A stretch of DNA of 64,000 nt from Pratylenchus scribneri (GCA_030063045.1 JAQSEB010000021.1:1984001-2048000), one strand, 5' to 3'; positions 1-10,861 are shown, counted from the first letter of the stretch. Made by a program: numbers and translations. Notes: generated from the letters alone by a model not told the origin.

Positions 1-170
1 ATTGGAATCATGCAATAAAAGAGCGATAAACCAACGCCCAAATTCTCAAAATAGGGTCCATAATTATCATTTTGTTGGCAATTGGCGTTGTTGGCAGCCA
101 TTTGCTCTAATATAATACGGCATTGTGCAGTATTGGATTTTTGTTGTTGACCCTCGTTAGGTTTTTTCAT
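1..170 (-). CDS. 5' part of an unknown gene, runs off the left edge
   Basis: An open frame starts at the ATG at 170-168 and stays open to the first base (56 complete codons). The predicted start is MKKPNEGQQQKSNTAQC; the stretch is rich in Q and N and turns hydrophobic just at the edge (GLSLFYCMIP). Base composition is less AT-rich than the flank, which favours coding. I recognise no family. A possible splice acceptor (ATTACCGCAG) lies just upstream on this strand, so this ATG may not be the true start. Confidence 0.45.
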   Translation of the reverse strand, partial: MKKPNEGQQQKSNTAQCRIILEQMAANNANCQQNDNYGPYFENLGVGLSLFYCMIP

Positions 171-262
171 ATTTAAGTGGATTTACGATTTAGCCTGCGG
201 TAATTTTTCTATTTATTAGACAATTTTTTGCCTCCTAAATAATAAGGAATTTAAAAAATTTG

Positions 263-505
263 ATGTTAAAATTAGAAACATTTCTTGACCAGATTTATTG
301 GCCAAATAATTCAAATTTACTTAAAGACATTGAAGAAAATAATTTAATAAATTTCATTATTTTTTTAATTTTAATTATTGTCGTCAACAAATTCTTTAAA
401 CAAGTTTTCTATCTAACTAAAAATATCAATAATTCCTACCTCTGTCTGAAATTTGGAATTAAATTGGCTCTCCCAAAAAAGTTCAATAATTGTTGTAATA
501 ATTAA
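263..505 (+). CDS. doubtful small ORF with one membrane-like segment
   Basis: An 80-codon frame starting MLKLETFLDQIYWPNN with a hydrophobic stretch at about residues 30-44 (FIIFLILIIVV). It has no family resemblance and the AT-rich sequence could give such a segment by chance. It is recorded because it is the only open frame between the left-edge gene and the long noncoding stretch that follows. Confidence 0.15.
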   Translation: MLKLETFLDQIYWPNNSNLLKDIEENNLINFIIFLILIIVVNKFFKQVFYLTKNINNSYLCLKFGIKLALPKKFNNCCNN

Positions 506-1475
506 AGTACATTTTTTATTTATTAAATGGTAAATAAATATTTAGAAAGAGAAAATTAATGAAAATCAATGTACACCAGCAGAAAAGATAATTAAAATTT
601 TCGTATCGTTTAAATAAAAAACAATTGAAATTTGAAATAGAAGAGTCAGGAGGGCCTAGACTCGAATTTATGGCCTCCGGACTTAGAAATGAACTGCCAG
701 TCAATAAAAAGTCGCGTCTATGTCTATGGAAAAAATGCCTCGAGAGACAGGCCATGAAGTGGTCGTTCCTTCCCCAATCCCCACAGCTTGAGAAGGCAGA
801 GTTATTGGTAAAAATAGAGAGTGGGCTTTTTGGCGGATGAGGATTGGAATTAAAATGAATAATGGCTAAGAAAAATGGCCTTAAAAGTGAAAGTGGGGAT
901 GGTATTCTTTTTTGTTTTTGAAAAAAGAAGTAAAATGAAAGGCAATTCTTTTAAAATAAAAAGTATTAATTTATAAAAAAATATTTATTTATATAAATAT
1001 TAGTCCATAGGCTTAGCGGAAAGTTAAGGCTAAGTAAGGCTCTAGCTTTTAAGCATGGCTTTGTTTAAAATTAATTTGATATTTAGCTTTTTTTGATATG
1101 AAAATTTTTGCATTTTTTTTAATTAATCGAGTTCCTACATTTTCTTATATTAAGGAACAAATAATATTCCGATATTCAGCCCGAGGCAATTACTCATCAT
1201 TTTTTAACAAATTTTTCATTGTTTAATTTGCCATGGGCCATTGAAAGATTTCCCATTTTTAACCCAGAATATGAACATTCTTCTTCCATAAAATGATTTT
1301 TTTGAATAGCTTTTTTATTTCAATCAATCCAATCCAAATAAAAATTCTTTGAATTAATTATCAAATAATTTAACATTAAATCAAATTAGCAAAATTTCAT
1401 TTGATTTCCATCAGCATTTTATATTATTCTCCCTCAAATGTCATAATAAAATATATATTCAGGAATATACCATTC
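506..1475. other. AT-rich stretch without a supported gene
   Basis: Short frames on both strands near 516-840 overlap each other and look unlike coding sequence. The rest is AT-rich with many stops in all frames. I see nothing to annotate. Confidence 0.5.
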
Positions 1476-2810
1476 TTATTTTCCAAATTTGCCTCTCATG
1501 ATTCTTGGAATTCGTCGAAGAAATTTGCCCAGCCGATTGAAGCGTGATTTATTTTGCTGAGGCCGAACGTTAGAGACTAAAAAGAGCTAAAAATTAGAGG
1601 AAAAAAAACGATTGAAGTTATTTCGGTCTCATCAGCCAATTTAAATGATTTTGAGTAAATTTAATTGCCCTAAGTGTTGGCTATCCAAATGTCATCCAAA
1701 AAATTGTAAAATTCTGGCGCCAAAATATGGCTAAATAAATACAAAAATAAGTGTGACGATTTTTCATGTTTTAGTTCATAAATAATTTGGCCAATAATTT
1801 ACAGTTTTCGATGATCAATATGTAGTAGTAGATTTCTAATCTTCTGTCTATCCCGATATTGGCATTTTATGATTATTGTATATCCTTAATTTATGACTAA
1901 TAGATTCATCAGAGTCAATTTTATTTATAAGTTTTCAGTTTGAAATTGATTTTAATAGTTTGACATTTTGAATTTAAACTGGTTTATATTTTTTGGGTTC
2001 GGCTAGGATTAGAATTAGGGTCATAAATTAATGCATTAGGATGTCTATTGTCTATGAGATGCGAGCTGAGATATGGCCATTAATCAATAGTCACATACTT
2101 GTATGTCTATACAATTTTTAGTCAATGTAAAGGAGAATTGGCTAGCCGATTTTGAATCGGCCGAAAAATTGAGTATCGACAGCAACAATTATATCAATAG
2201 ATGATTAACATTTTGGGCTATTAAGTACACATTAAATCATTTAAATTTGTTAATATAACTGATGAATTGTACCTTTCCTTAATCACTAAATCTAAATAAA
2301 CGGGACAAAAACAAAGTGTTTTGGGAAAATGCACACAATTTTAAAAAACTTTGACCAACCAAATTCAAGCTTCTTCCCCCATTCTGGTGAGGCCTCTTGG
2401 TAGTAATTGCGCCCGCTTTTATGAAGATACATTGCCGGTGGCATTGGCCTATCGCCAAATACATCTTTCATCATTGAATTGTATTGACGAAAGAAGGAGT
2501 TAACGGAATCAGACCGTTCAATTCCACCGGATGAAATGGAACTGGCTCGTTCAATTCCACCTTGGGAATATCCACCACTGTAGCCAGCTACACCGTTTTG
2601 AACTGGATTATTCAATGGGAATCGCGGATTTTGTTTTTCTCGGAATGCATTTCGTCGTTGGAGTATAGGACGACGGCTAACAGGTGGAACCAATGCAATG
2701 TTTGGACCTCCGGCCAAATCCAAGTAATCGATATTGCCATCCACATTGAAATTTTGATTGAATAAATGCAGTAAAAATAGAAATGATAATAAATGTGTTA
2801 TTTTCGTCAT
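1476..2810 (-). CDS. secreted basic protein of unknown function, two exons
   Basis: Exon 1 is 2360-2810 and exon 2 is 1476-1576, joined by donor G|GTTGGT and acceptor CTCTTTTTAG; the phases agree and give about 183 residues. The N terminus (MTKITHLLSFLFLLHLFNQ) is a typical signal peptide. The middle has basic patches (VSRRPILQRRNAFREKQ) and a Gly/Ser-rich repeat with two GGIER copies, so the protein may be processed or disordered. The C terminus in exon 2 is strongly basic (NRLGKFLRRIPRIMRGK). Without splicing, exon 1 would run into an AT-rich tail typical of intron translation, which is why I prefer the spliced model. The intron is long (783 nt) for this window, so the join is an inference. 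No family recognised. Confidence 0.5.
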
Positions 2811-3826
2811 TTTTGGCTTTTAAATAATTTTTTAAAAATGTATTATTTATTATAGATTTTTGTTCATTATGTCTTCTAAAGCAGATTAAAATTTGGTTGG
2901 TAAATGAAAATTGCTAAAAGAGGAATTACATAATTTACTCAATCAAAACATCAATGAGTGAATTTGTTAAAATTTATCTAAAAATATTTAATTTTTAGAG
3001 GTCATAAAACTTGGTTAAATTTAATTCTATTTTAGGCCATTTCCTTACTGAACCTAGCATAAAATTTATTCCATATAAAATTATTAAATATTAAACTTTT
3101 TGTGAACTTGAAAATGGTAATTAATTAATAATATCACATCAATAAAAAAATTATTTAGAATTTTAAGAAATAAAAGGCAATGATGATATGATCAAATGGA
3201 ATATTTTATTCTCTGTAGATTTATTGAGAAAAATTTTATTGAAATAATTAATTCTAAAAGTGTTAATGATGTGGAATATTTTGGAGCGAAAAAATATAAT
3301 TAAAAATTTTGATAAAAATTTTAAATTTAATAATTAAATAATTTAAAAAATTATGAAAAACAAAAAAATAATATTTTATAATTTTCATTTTAAAGTTTTC
3401 TTAGCATCACTTCCACCATTTTAATATTCCTACATTGTTTGAGGGCCAATTTTTGTCACCTTCTTTTCAGTCATTTCTGATCAATGGGAAAAATAATTAT
3501 TTAAAAAAACAATCAAATTCTAGCTATAATTCATGAATAATTATTAAATTACTAGCAAGTCACATAGCATTATATATGAAAAATTGTTCAATTGAATTAG
3601 AGGGTATAGTTTGATGGGACTTAAAATAAATTAATTGCCCTATTTGTTCTATTATTTTTATAATTTTAATGTGCATACATAAACCAATTTCAATCGAAAA
3701 ATATTTGAATTTGATAAATACTCTATTGAATTTGAAATTTTTATCTTTTTTAACAACATTTGAAAAGTATTGCAATTATTTAATCATAAATGCTTCTAAT
3801 TTTTCTTCTATAATGACCCATTTTGT
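2811..3826. other. AT-rich intergenic stretch
   Basis: No supported coding exon on either strand. It lies between the start of the secreted basic protein and the 3' end of the cysteine-rich peptide gene, both on the minus strand, so it may hold the promoter of the former. Confidence 0.5.
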
Positions 3827-4201
3827 TTATACATCGCCAACATCTTTAATTTTCTTGAATTTGCGTTTCGAAACAACAGTCGCGCAACAATCTATCTCTT
3901 TGCTGCAATCCTTCTTACAATTTGGATGTTTCTCGCATTCATCCTTTGGTATGTCGGAGCAAAATGCGTCCTAAATCATATTCATTTACCAATATTTTAA
4001 ATGAAAATTATTGTAAATTTTGGATTTGAATTGAAAAATATTTTTTTATTTTTATTTTAAAAAGAGAAAAAATTTAATTTTCAGAATAAAATATTAATTA
4101 ATTTATTTATGATTTACCTCATCGATTGGTGAAGCCATGCAAATTTCAAGAGAAATAATCAGAAAAACGAAACAGCATAATGAAATTAATTTTGAATTCA
4201 T
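3827..4201 (-). CDS. small secreted cysteine-rich peptide (75 aa), two exons
   Basis: Exon 1 (4118-4201, 28 codons) encodes a clear signal peptide, MNSKLISLCCFVFLIISLE, ending near ASPIDE. Exon 2 (3827-3970, 48 codons with stop) is joined in phase 0 by donor GAG|GTAAAT and acceptor GATTTAG. The mature part has six cysteines in the order C-x7-C-x5-C-x3-C-x5-CC, followed by a lysine-rich tail (SKRKFKKIKDVGDV). The signal-peptide exon plus one compact cysteine exon is the usual layout of nematode secreted small peptides. I cannot assign a fold: the spacing is not a textbook ShK or EGF pattern. The opposite strand is open too, but has no such architecture. Confidence 0.75.
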
Positions 4202-4780
4202 TTTTATTTAAAAAATAACTAAAATTTTTTCTAATAATGAAATAATTTTTAAATTGTTTGAATAAAATATGAAAAAGGAAAAAAGAATATATGATTTTTT
4301 TCGAATTTAAATTTTTATGAATAAATTTTATTTAAAAAGGCTGTAAAGGTGAATGAATAAATTATCTTATCGCCTCAATTTTAATTCGAATTTAATGTTA
4401 AAATGAATAATAGAAATATATTCAATAGAAAAATTAAAAAGGAATAAATCTATCGTTCATAAAAAAATAATAAATAAGGCATTTCATGTGGAGAAAATAG
4501 CCTGATGTTACCTGATCAATAATTTCCATTTTTCAGTCCTAAATCATAATCTGAATGTAAAAGACGACATTCGATGAGCTTAATTGACAATTTTTGGCAG
4601 ATTTATCAATGCTTTCGTTCGTTTTTTGATAATAGGTAATTACATTTTTGGCAATAAATAGCAAGCTGAATTATTCTCATATTTAATATTAATTTAGAAT
4701 TTAATTATCTAATGATTTGTTTAAAACTCTAGGCCTCATTTTAATTTTCCTTCATCATTCGACTATCGAGTTACGTAATA
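4202..4780. other. AT-rich intergenic stretch
   Basis: Presumed 5' flank of the cysteine-rich peptide gene. No coding signal is visible. Confidence 0.4.
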
Positions 4781-4781
4781 A

Positions 4782-4850
4782 CAGAGGTGTTGCTCGTCTT
4801 GAAAATCACGAGACGAGAATTTTCGACGAGACGAGAAGGTTCCGATCACC
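4782..4850 (+). mobile_element. possible hAT-like MITE end with ACGAGA-type interior
   Basis: The stretch begins CAGAGGTGTTGCTCGTC, which fits the loose YARNG tip of hAT-type elements and resembles the tips of the other GC-rich elements in this window (TAGAGTTGC, TAGGGTTGCC). The interior is a short-period repeat of ACGAGA and its complement. No matching inverted end or target duplication is visible, so this is a weak call. Confidence 0.3.
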
Positions 4851-4884
4851 CATGATCAAAATTCTAAGCCATACATTTTCCTTC

Positions 4885-5090
4885 CCAAATATTCCATCAC
4901 CTAAAATTCACCACTGATCAAGCGTAACCAACATGGGTGATCTTTTGAAATTCCATTGGCTAACACGGGTGTTTGCTTAAAATGTTTGTTGGATTTTTTT
5001 TTTTTTGATAATTTGCTGGGCTCGAATACAGGCGTGTGATTATATGTTATTTTTAATTAGGCCTTCTTACACATCCAGAGTCCTTCCAAA
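4885..5090 (+). repeat. dispersed repeat, inverted copy at about 59.56-59.77 kb
   Basis: The stretch containing TAACCAACATGGGTGATC and GGGCTCGAATACAGGCGTGT is matched, with substitutions and small indels, by the reverse complement of about 59560-59765. The similarity extends over roughly 200 bp. The GCTCGAAT segment looks a little like a pol III B box, but I see no convincing A box, so a SINE origin is only a possibility. Confidence 0.6.
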
Positions 5091-5365
5091 AAAAGGGTTA
5101 TAAAACTTCGATTCTAGCCAAATTTTGTTTTTTAATTCCAAAATTTATCAAATTAAATGACCGAAAAGAAAAACCTCAATATTACCTATTTGTTTTTGTC
5201 CAAAATTTAGTAAACCACTAATCATTGTTTTCTGACTTATTTTAGCAAATTTTATGCCAATAAAATGATAATTAAAAATTGACTTCGCAAGTTTACTATC
5301 ATCGTCTCGGGACACTTTATCCCCACTTATCGTGACATCAAATTTTATAATTTATAACAGCTAAT
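5091..5365 (+). promoter_or_regulatory. 5' flank of the secretory-module copy, conserved with 60.9-61.1 kb
   Basis: Upstream of the ATG at 5366, blocks such as CTATTTGTTTTTGTCC and TTATGCCAATAAAATG match the flank upstream of the Ulp1-type gene at 61103 (CTATTTGTTTTTATCC, TACGTCAAATAAAATG) at similar distances. Conservation of AT-rich flank between otherwise diverged copies suggests shared promoter sequence or simply recent duplication. An acceptor-like TTTATAACAG just before the ATG could be a cis- or trans-splice site. Confidence 0.4.
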
Positions 5366-5585
5366 ATGATAAAATTTATTTTAATTTTATTAATTTTTAT
5401 AAAAATTATTGAAATAATTTATGCCGGAATAAATGATGATCCTGGTCCTGGCCCATCTAACAAAGGCAAAAGGAAATTGGATAAATATTTAGTAGAACAA
5501 AATCCATCGAATTCAAATGAATTTCGTCAAAAATCAATAAAAAAATACAAAACATCAAATTGATTTAAACGAAATACCAACTGCA
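5366..5585 (+). pseudogene. broken copy of the secretory N-terminal module
   Basis: Starts MIKFILILLIFIKIIEIIYA, a signal peptide nearly identical in design to that of the gene at 61103, then a GPSNKGKRKLDKYLVEQNP linker shared with the copies at 61.2 kb and 7.3 kb. A run of seven A at 5539-5545 replaces six A in the minus-strand copy at 7.3 kb and shifts the frame to a TGA at 5561-5563. The sister similarity resumes in the shifted frame for a few codons and then ends abruptly near 5585, before the donor site of the other copies. It is therefore a truncated, frameshifted first exon. A homopolymer sequencing error could explain the shift but not the truncation. Confidence 0.7.
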
Positions 5586-5735
5586 TCAAAATTATTTTCC
5601 ATTTTTAAAATGATCGTTAAAATATGTTTTTTATCAAATTTATGAATGAACCAAATCAAAATTTAATCCATAAATCCGAACATTTTTCAGTATGAAATTT
5701 TTTAATAATATGGACAAATTCTGAACACTTTTCCC

Positions 5736-7357
5736 TCAATTCCTCGGCACTTTGTCACTTTCAATTATATTATTTCTATCTTTTACGCATCTTTTTTTCT
5801 TTAAATGTTCATCTAAATATTTTTTCAGCTTGAATTTATTTCTACAATTTTCGCAAACAACTGACTCTAAAATTTTAATGGAAATATAAGAAAAGTAATT
5901 TAATATTTCTGAAAAAACAAAGAAATTAATTTAAATGTTTACTCACTTTGATGTGTTTTCTCATGGTTCAGACGATTAGTATCATATTTATACTCTTTCT
6001 GACATCCAGGCCAAGTGCATTTAAATGGTATAAAATCGGCTAAAATATGGGGGATTATATTTATAAATTTTTAAATTTTAAATTAATATTTCTTTTAATT
6101 TCTCTAATTGAAATTATTTATTTTTTCCGAAAAAAAAGTAATTTATAGAAATTTTTCCTCACTTTTATGTATTTTCTGATGCAATTGAAGATTCCCTTTA
6201 TAGTTAAATTCTTTATTGCATTCAGGCCAAGTGCATTTATATGGCATAAAATCGGCTAAAGCATGGGAGAATATTTTCAAAAATTTTTTAATTTTACAAA
6301 TTAATATTTCTTTGAAATTATTAATTTATTTTATCTAAAAAAAAAGAATGAAATTTATTCAATTTTTTTCCTCACTTTTATGTATTTTCTCATGCAACCA
6401 ACGACTCCTATCATAGGCAAATTTTTTATTACATTCGGGAAAATTGCATTTAAATTTCTTCTTCTCTTTATTAAAAAAGGGAAAAATTGTAAAAATTTAA
6501 TTTTTCAAATTACTCTAAATTAAAAATTATAATCGAATTAAAATTAGAGTCCGGCGCTGGGACCGGCAAAATCCGACGATTTTTGGGCATTTTTTTGAGC
6601 CCGGAACCCGGCACATTTTAAAACACAACCGGGCTCGGAAGCCAGCCCGGCAATTTTTTCGTAATTTTCCGAAAAGCGGCCAAAACCTGCTCTTTTTTGC
6701 CGTGCCCGGTTATATTTTTCTGAAAAAACCGGAACCGGGCTCGGAAATTTTGGAATTCCGGACTCTAATTTCTATACATCGTATAATTTTTGAGGATTAA
6801 TGCGTTAATTCTGGCCCTATCTTCTAAGGAATAGAAAAATTTCTTTAAAAAAACGTGAATATTATTTCATAGCATTTCTTAATATTCGAAAAATGAATAA
6901 ATTTTATTTAAAAAATATAATTGATCATGAAATCAATAAATTATTATTAAGTAAACATTTTATTTTAATACACAAGAAAAATCAGAATGCTTTGAGAGAA
7001 TGCAGTGCAGAGAGAGAGGAAAAAGGCCGATTGCGGTATTTACCGAATAAATATGTAAAATGAAGAGCCTTTTAGTTAAATTATAATTTTATTTTATTTT
7101 TTTATCTATTCAATTAAAATATCAAAAAATAATAATATCATTACCATCCTTTTCAGTTGCAGTCCCTTCCATTGGCAGATTTTGTTGCATTATTTTTAGT
7201 TGGGCCGACGATGAATGTTGGGAATTTTCCCAATCAAATCCATCATCAGTTGGTATTTCGTTTAAATCAATTTGATGTTTTGGATTTTTTATTGATTTTT
7301 GACGGAATTCATTTGAATTCGATGGATTTTGTTCTACTAAATATTCGTCCAATTTCC
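5736..7357 (-). CDS. secretory-module linker joined to four C2H2-type zinc fingers; 5' end lost
   Basis: Exons on the minus strand: 7145-7357 (linker, starting KLDEYLVEQNP after the breakpoint), 6376-6465, 6163-6255, 5947-6039 and 5736-5866. Every junction is phase 1. Each of the last four exons carries one finger: three classical C-x4-C-x12-H-x3-H fingers (FKCNFPECNKKF, YKCTWPECNKEF, FKCTWPGCQKEY) and a terminal C-x2-C-x12-H-x5-C variant. The protein ends VKDRNNIIESDKVPRN. One-finger-per-exon symmetric introns are well suited to exon duplication. The linker exon ends at GATG|GTAATG, the same donor used by the Ulp1-type gene at 61.1 kb. The signal-peptide part expected upstream is replaced by the tandem array from 7358, so the gene is 5'-truncated or starts elsewhere. 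The zinc-finger exons are very secure; their link to the linker exon rests on phase and order only. Confidence 0.65.
6545..6767. mobile_element. hAT-like MITE (223 bp) with CCGG-rich interior
   Basis: The ends TAGAGTCCGG and CCGGACTCTA are perfect inverted repeats and fit the YARNG tip rule of hAT elements. The interior is full of variants of ACCGGGCTCGGAA. Flanking 8-mers ATTAAAAT and ATTTCTAT match only in part, so the target duplication has decayed or is absent. It lies in the intron between the linker exon and the first zinc-finger exon. Confidence 0.6.
6890..7144 (-). other. intron start homologous to intron 1 of the Ulp1-type gene
   Basis: Read on the minus strand, this stretch matches 61422-61665 over about 230 nt, including TCTCTCTGCACTG, GTGTATTAAAA or TTGTATTAAAA, and TTTATTGATTTCAT. 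Since both begin at the same donor, the duplication that made the two genes included exon 1 and the start of intron 1; similarity ends before the downstream domain exons. Confidence 0.6.
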
Positions 7358-9994
7358 AAATTTTGGCTTATTTTTTGAAGGCTATATTTAAAAATAAATT
7401 TTATAATTATACATATTAAAATAAATATCAACTTTACCAGAGGTAGAGTAAATAAATTTGAATAAAAATTGGTTCAAAATTTTGTTACAAATTTCCTTTC
7501 GATTTTAACCCAAAATTTTGGCTTATTTTTTGAAGGCTATATTTAAAAATGAATTTTATAATTATACATATTAAAATAAATATCAACTTTACCAGAGGTA
7601 GAGTAAATAAATTTGAATAAAAATTGGAAATAAACCCGAAGAAATACATCTGCAAAATTAAGAAAAAACATCAGAAAATGATTGAATTAATTTTGCATTT
7701 ATTATCTAAGATTGGATACCAGGTACAATCTAAAAAAACTAAGGAAAAAAATGACTGATTTAACTCTGCATTTGGAATCTGAGATTGTACAAATAAATTT
7801 GCATAAAAATTGGTTCAAAATTTTGTTACAAATTTCCTTTCGATTTTAACCCAAAATTTTGGCTTATTTTTGGAAGGCTATATTTAAAAATAAATTTTAT
7901 AATTATACATATTAAAATAAATATCAACTTTACCAGAGGTAGAGTAAATAAATTTGAATAAAAATTGGTTCAAAATTTTGTTACAAATTTCCTTTCGATT
8001 TTAACCCAAAATTTTGGCTTATTTTTTGAAGGCTATTTTTAAAAATAAATTTTATAATTATACATATTAAAATAAATATCAACTTTACCAGAGGTAGAGT
8101 AAATAAATTTGAATAAAAATTGGAAATAAACCCGAAGAAATACATCTGCAAAATTAAGAAAAAACATCAGAAAATGATTGAATTAATTTTGCATTTATTA
8201 TCTAAGATTGGATACCCGGTACAATCTAAAAAAACTAAGAAAAAAATGACTGATTTAACTCTGCATTTGGAATCTGAGATTGTACAAATAAATTTGAATA
8301 AAAATTGGTTCAAAATTTTGTTACAAATTTTCTTTCGATTTTAACCCAAAATTTTGGCTTATTTTTGGAAGGCTATTTTTAAAAATAAATTTTATAATTA
8401 TACATATTAAAATAAATATCAACTTTACCAGAGGTAGAGTAAATAAATTTGAATAAAAATTGGTTCAAAATTTTGTTACAAATTTCCTTTCGATTTTAAC
8501 CCAAAATTTTGGCTTATTTTTTGAAGGCTATATTTAAAAATGAATTTTATAATTATACATATTAAAATAAATATCAACTTTACCAGAGGTAGAGTAAATA
8601 AATTTGAATAAAAATTGGAAATAAACCCGAAGAAATACATCTGCAAAATTAAGAAAAAACATCAGAAAATGATTGAATTAATTTTGCATTTATTATCTAA
8701 GATTGGATACCCGGTACAATCTAAAAAAACTAAGGAAAAAAATGACTGATTTAACTCTGCATTTGGAATCTGAGATTGTACAAATAAATTTGCATAAAAA
8801 TTGGTTCAAAATTTTGTTACAAATTTCCTTTCGATTTTAATAAAAAATTTTGGCTTATTTTTGGAAGGCTATATTTAAAAATAAATTTTATAATTATACA
8901 TATTAAAATAAATATCAACTTTACCAGAGGTAGAGTAAATAAATTTGAATAAAAATTGGAAATAAACCCGAAGAAATACATCTGCAAAATTAAGAAAAAA
9001 CATCAGAAAATGATTGAATTAATTTTGCATTTATTATCTAAGATTGGATACCCGGTACAATCTAAAAAAACTAAGGAAAAAAATGACTGATTTAACTCTG
9101 CATTTGGAATCTGAGATTGTACAAATAAATTTGCATAAAAATTGGTTCAAAATTTTGTTACAAATTTTCTTTCGATTTTAACCCAAAATTTTGGCTTATT
9201 TTTGGAAGGCTATTTTTAAAAATAAATTTTATAATTATACATATTAAAATAAATATCAACTTTACCAGAGGTAGAGTAAATAAATTTGAATAAAAATTGG
9301 TTCAAAATTTTGTTACAAATTTCCTTTCGATTTTAACCCAAAATTTTGGCTTATTTTTGGAAGGCTATTTTTAAAAATAAATTTTATAATTATACATATT
9401 AAAATAAATATCAACTTTACCAGAGGTAGAGTAAATAAATTTGAATAAAAATTGGTTCAAAATTTTGTTACAAATTTCCTTTCGATTTTAACCCAAAATT
9501 TTGGCTTATTTTTGGAAGGCTATTTTTAAAAATAAATTTTATAATTATACATATTAAAATAAATATCAACTTTACCAGAGGTAGAGTAAATAAATTTGAA
9601 TAAAAATTGGTTCAAAATTTTGTTACAAATTTCCTTTCGATTTTAACCCAAAATTTTGGCTTATTTTTGGAAGGCTATTTTTAAAAATAAATTTTATAAT
9701 TATACATATTAAAATAAATATCAACTTTACCAGAGGTAGAGTAAATAAATTTGAATAAAAATTGGAAATAAACCCGAAGAAATACATCTGCAAAATTAAG
9801 AAAAAACATCAGAAAATGATTGAATTAATTTTGCATTATTGGATACCCGGTACAATCTAAAAAAAATAAGAAAAAAAATGACTGATTTAACTCTGCATTT
9901 GGAATCTGAGATTGTACAAATAAATTTGCATAAAAATTGGTTCAAAATTTTGTTACATATTTCCTTTCGATTTTAACCCAAAATTTTGGCTTAT
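7358..9994. repeat. composite tandem array of 155-bp and 186-bp units
   Basis: Unit A (155 bp, starting GGTTCAAAATTTTGTTAC) begins at 7471, 7812, 7967, 8307, 8462, 8803, 9144, 9299, 9454 and 9609, with partial copies at both array ends and one copy at 8803 close to unit B. Unit B (185-186 bp, starting GGAAATAAACCCGAAG) begins at 7626, 8122, 8617, 8958 and, shortened to 175 bp, 9764. The units share their last roughly 20 bp (AATAAATTTGAATAAAAATT), so B probably arose from the same ancestral end. The order mixes AB, AAB and AAAA blocks, which indicates unequal exchange. The left end fuses directly with the linker exon of the zinc-finger gene. Confidence 0.9.
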
Positions 9995-10861
9995 GTCGCG
10001 GATTCGCGATATCTTTTTTATGTTTTTTGGGCATTGACCCAATCATTTCTTTAATAATTATTTCCAACATTGATTGGGCCAATAATTCCCATTTTAGCCC
10101 TCAACATTGTCCCCTTCAATGCCCACTTTGCCCTTTGGCCCACAACAACTTTGCACATCCAATCATCTTGGCCTCTTTCTCTTTGCCCGTCTCAGCGGCG
10201 GCTTGGCCTTTCCCATACATTTCCCACTTTACACCAAAAATATGGAATGAACGGATGGATGAATGAGGAAAAGATACTTCCCCCCAAGGACCGATTTTTT
10301 ATTCCTTTCATATTCATCACATCGAATATCGATATAGCAATTTTTTCTTCATCAGCCTCAAATAAATATTTTTTATAATATTTTTTGTCCTGTTTTCCCA
10401 ATTTAGTTAAGCCAAGATCACTAAGAATTAGGGCCGTAGATTAAGCCTAAATTCTAGCTAATTTGCACCCAATTTGGAACTAAAGATTAGTTGAATCTTA
10501 GGCTGAAGATTAAGCCTTAGATTCCCAAATTGAATCCTATAAACCCACAAATAAATTAGCCCACGATTAGCTAAATAAGGCCGAAGATTAAGCCTAATTT
10601 CAACTTATTTGACATTCCTTTAGGCACCCAAGATTTTGCCTTTAGGACTTTAATCCCCTTAGTTCAATAAGACCGAATTTTAAGGGTAATTTGATTGAAT
10701 ATTTATTCAATCTAAATTTGAATATTTTCACACATTTTATTTGCTTCAAACCCGGAATTAGCATTATCTAATTGCCTCATATAATTAGGCCTGAACCGGA
10801 ATTAGCATTGCCTAATTGCCAACCCAATTTTTCTCATTTTGCCGGATCATTTCGTCGAAAC
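9995..10861. other. unassigned stretch between array and MITE
   Basis: Frames at 10070-10400 on both strands are open but show no family resemblance. From 10400 to 10820 there are scattered AGATTAAGCCTAA-like motifs containing the nematode telomere hexamer, not in tandem. Nothing can be annotated with confidence. Confidence 0.4.

Noticed and set aside
4885..5090. tRNA gene or tRNA-derived SINE
   Set aside because: A GCTCGAAT segment resembles a B box, but no A box, acceptor stem or cloverleaf pairing can be built.
7122..7378. Plus-strand open frame opposite the linker exon, and array-internal frames at 8120-8344
   Set aside because: The plus frame is the complement of a better-supported minus exon; the array frames are repeat-derived.
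10400..10820. Interstitial telomere of the nematode TTAGGC type
   Set aside because: GCCTAA and TTAGGC occur several times but are scattered and embedded in longer imperfect phrases (AGATTAAGCCTAA), not in tandem.
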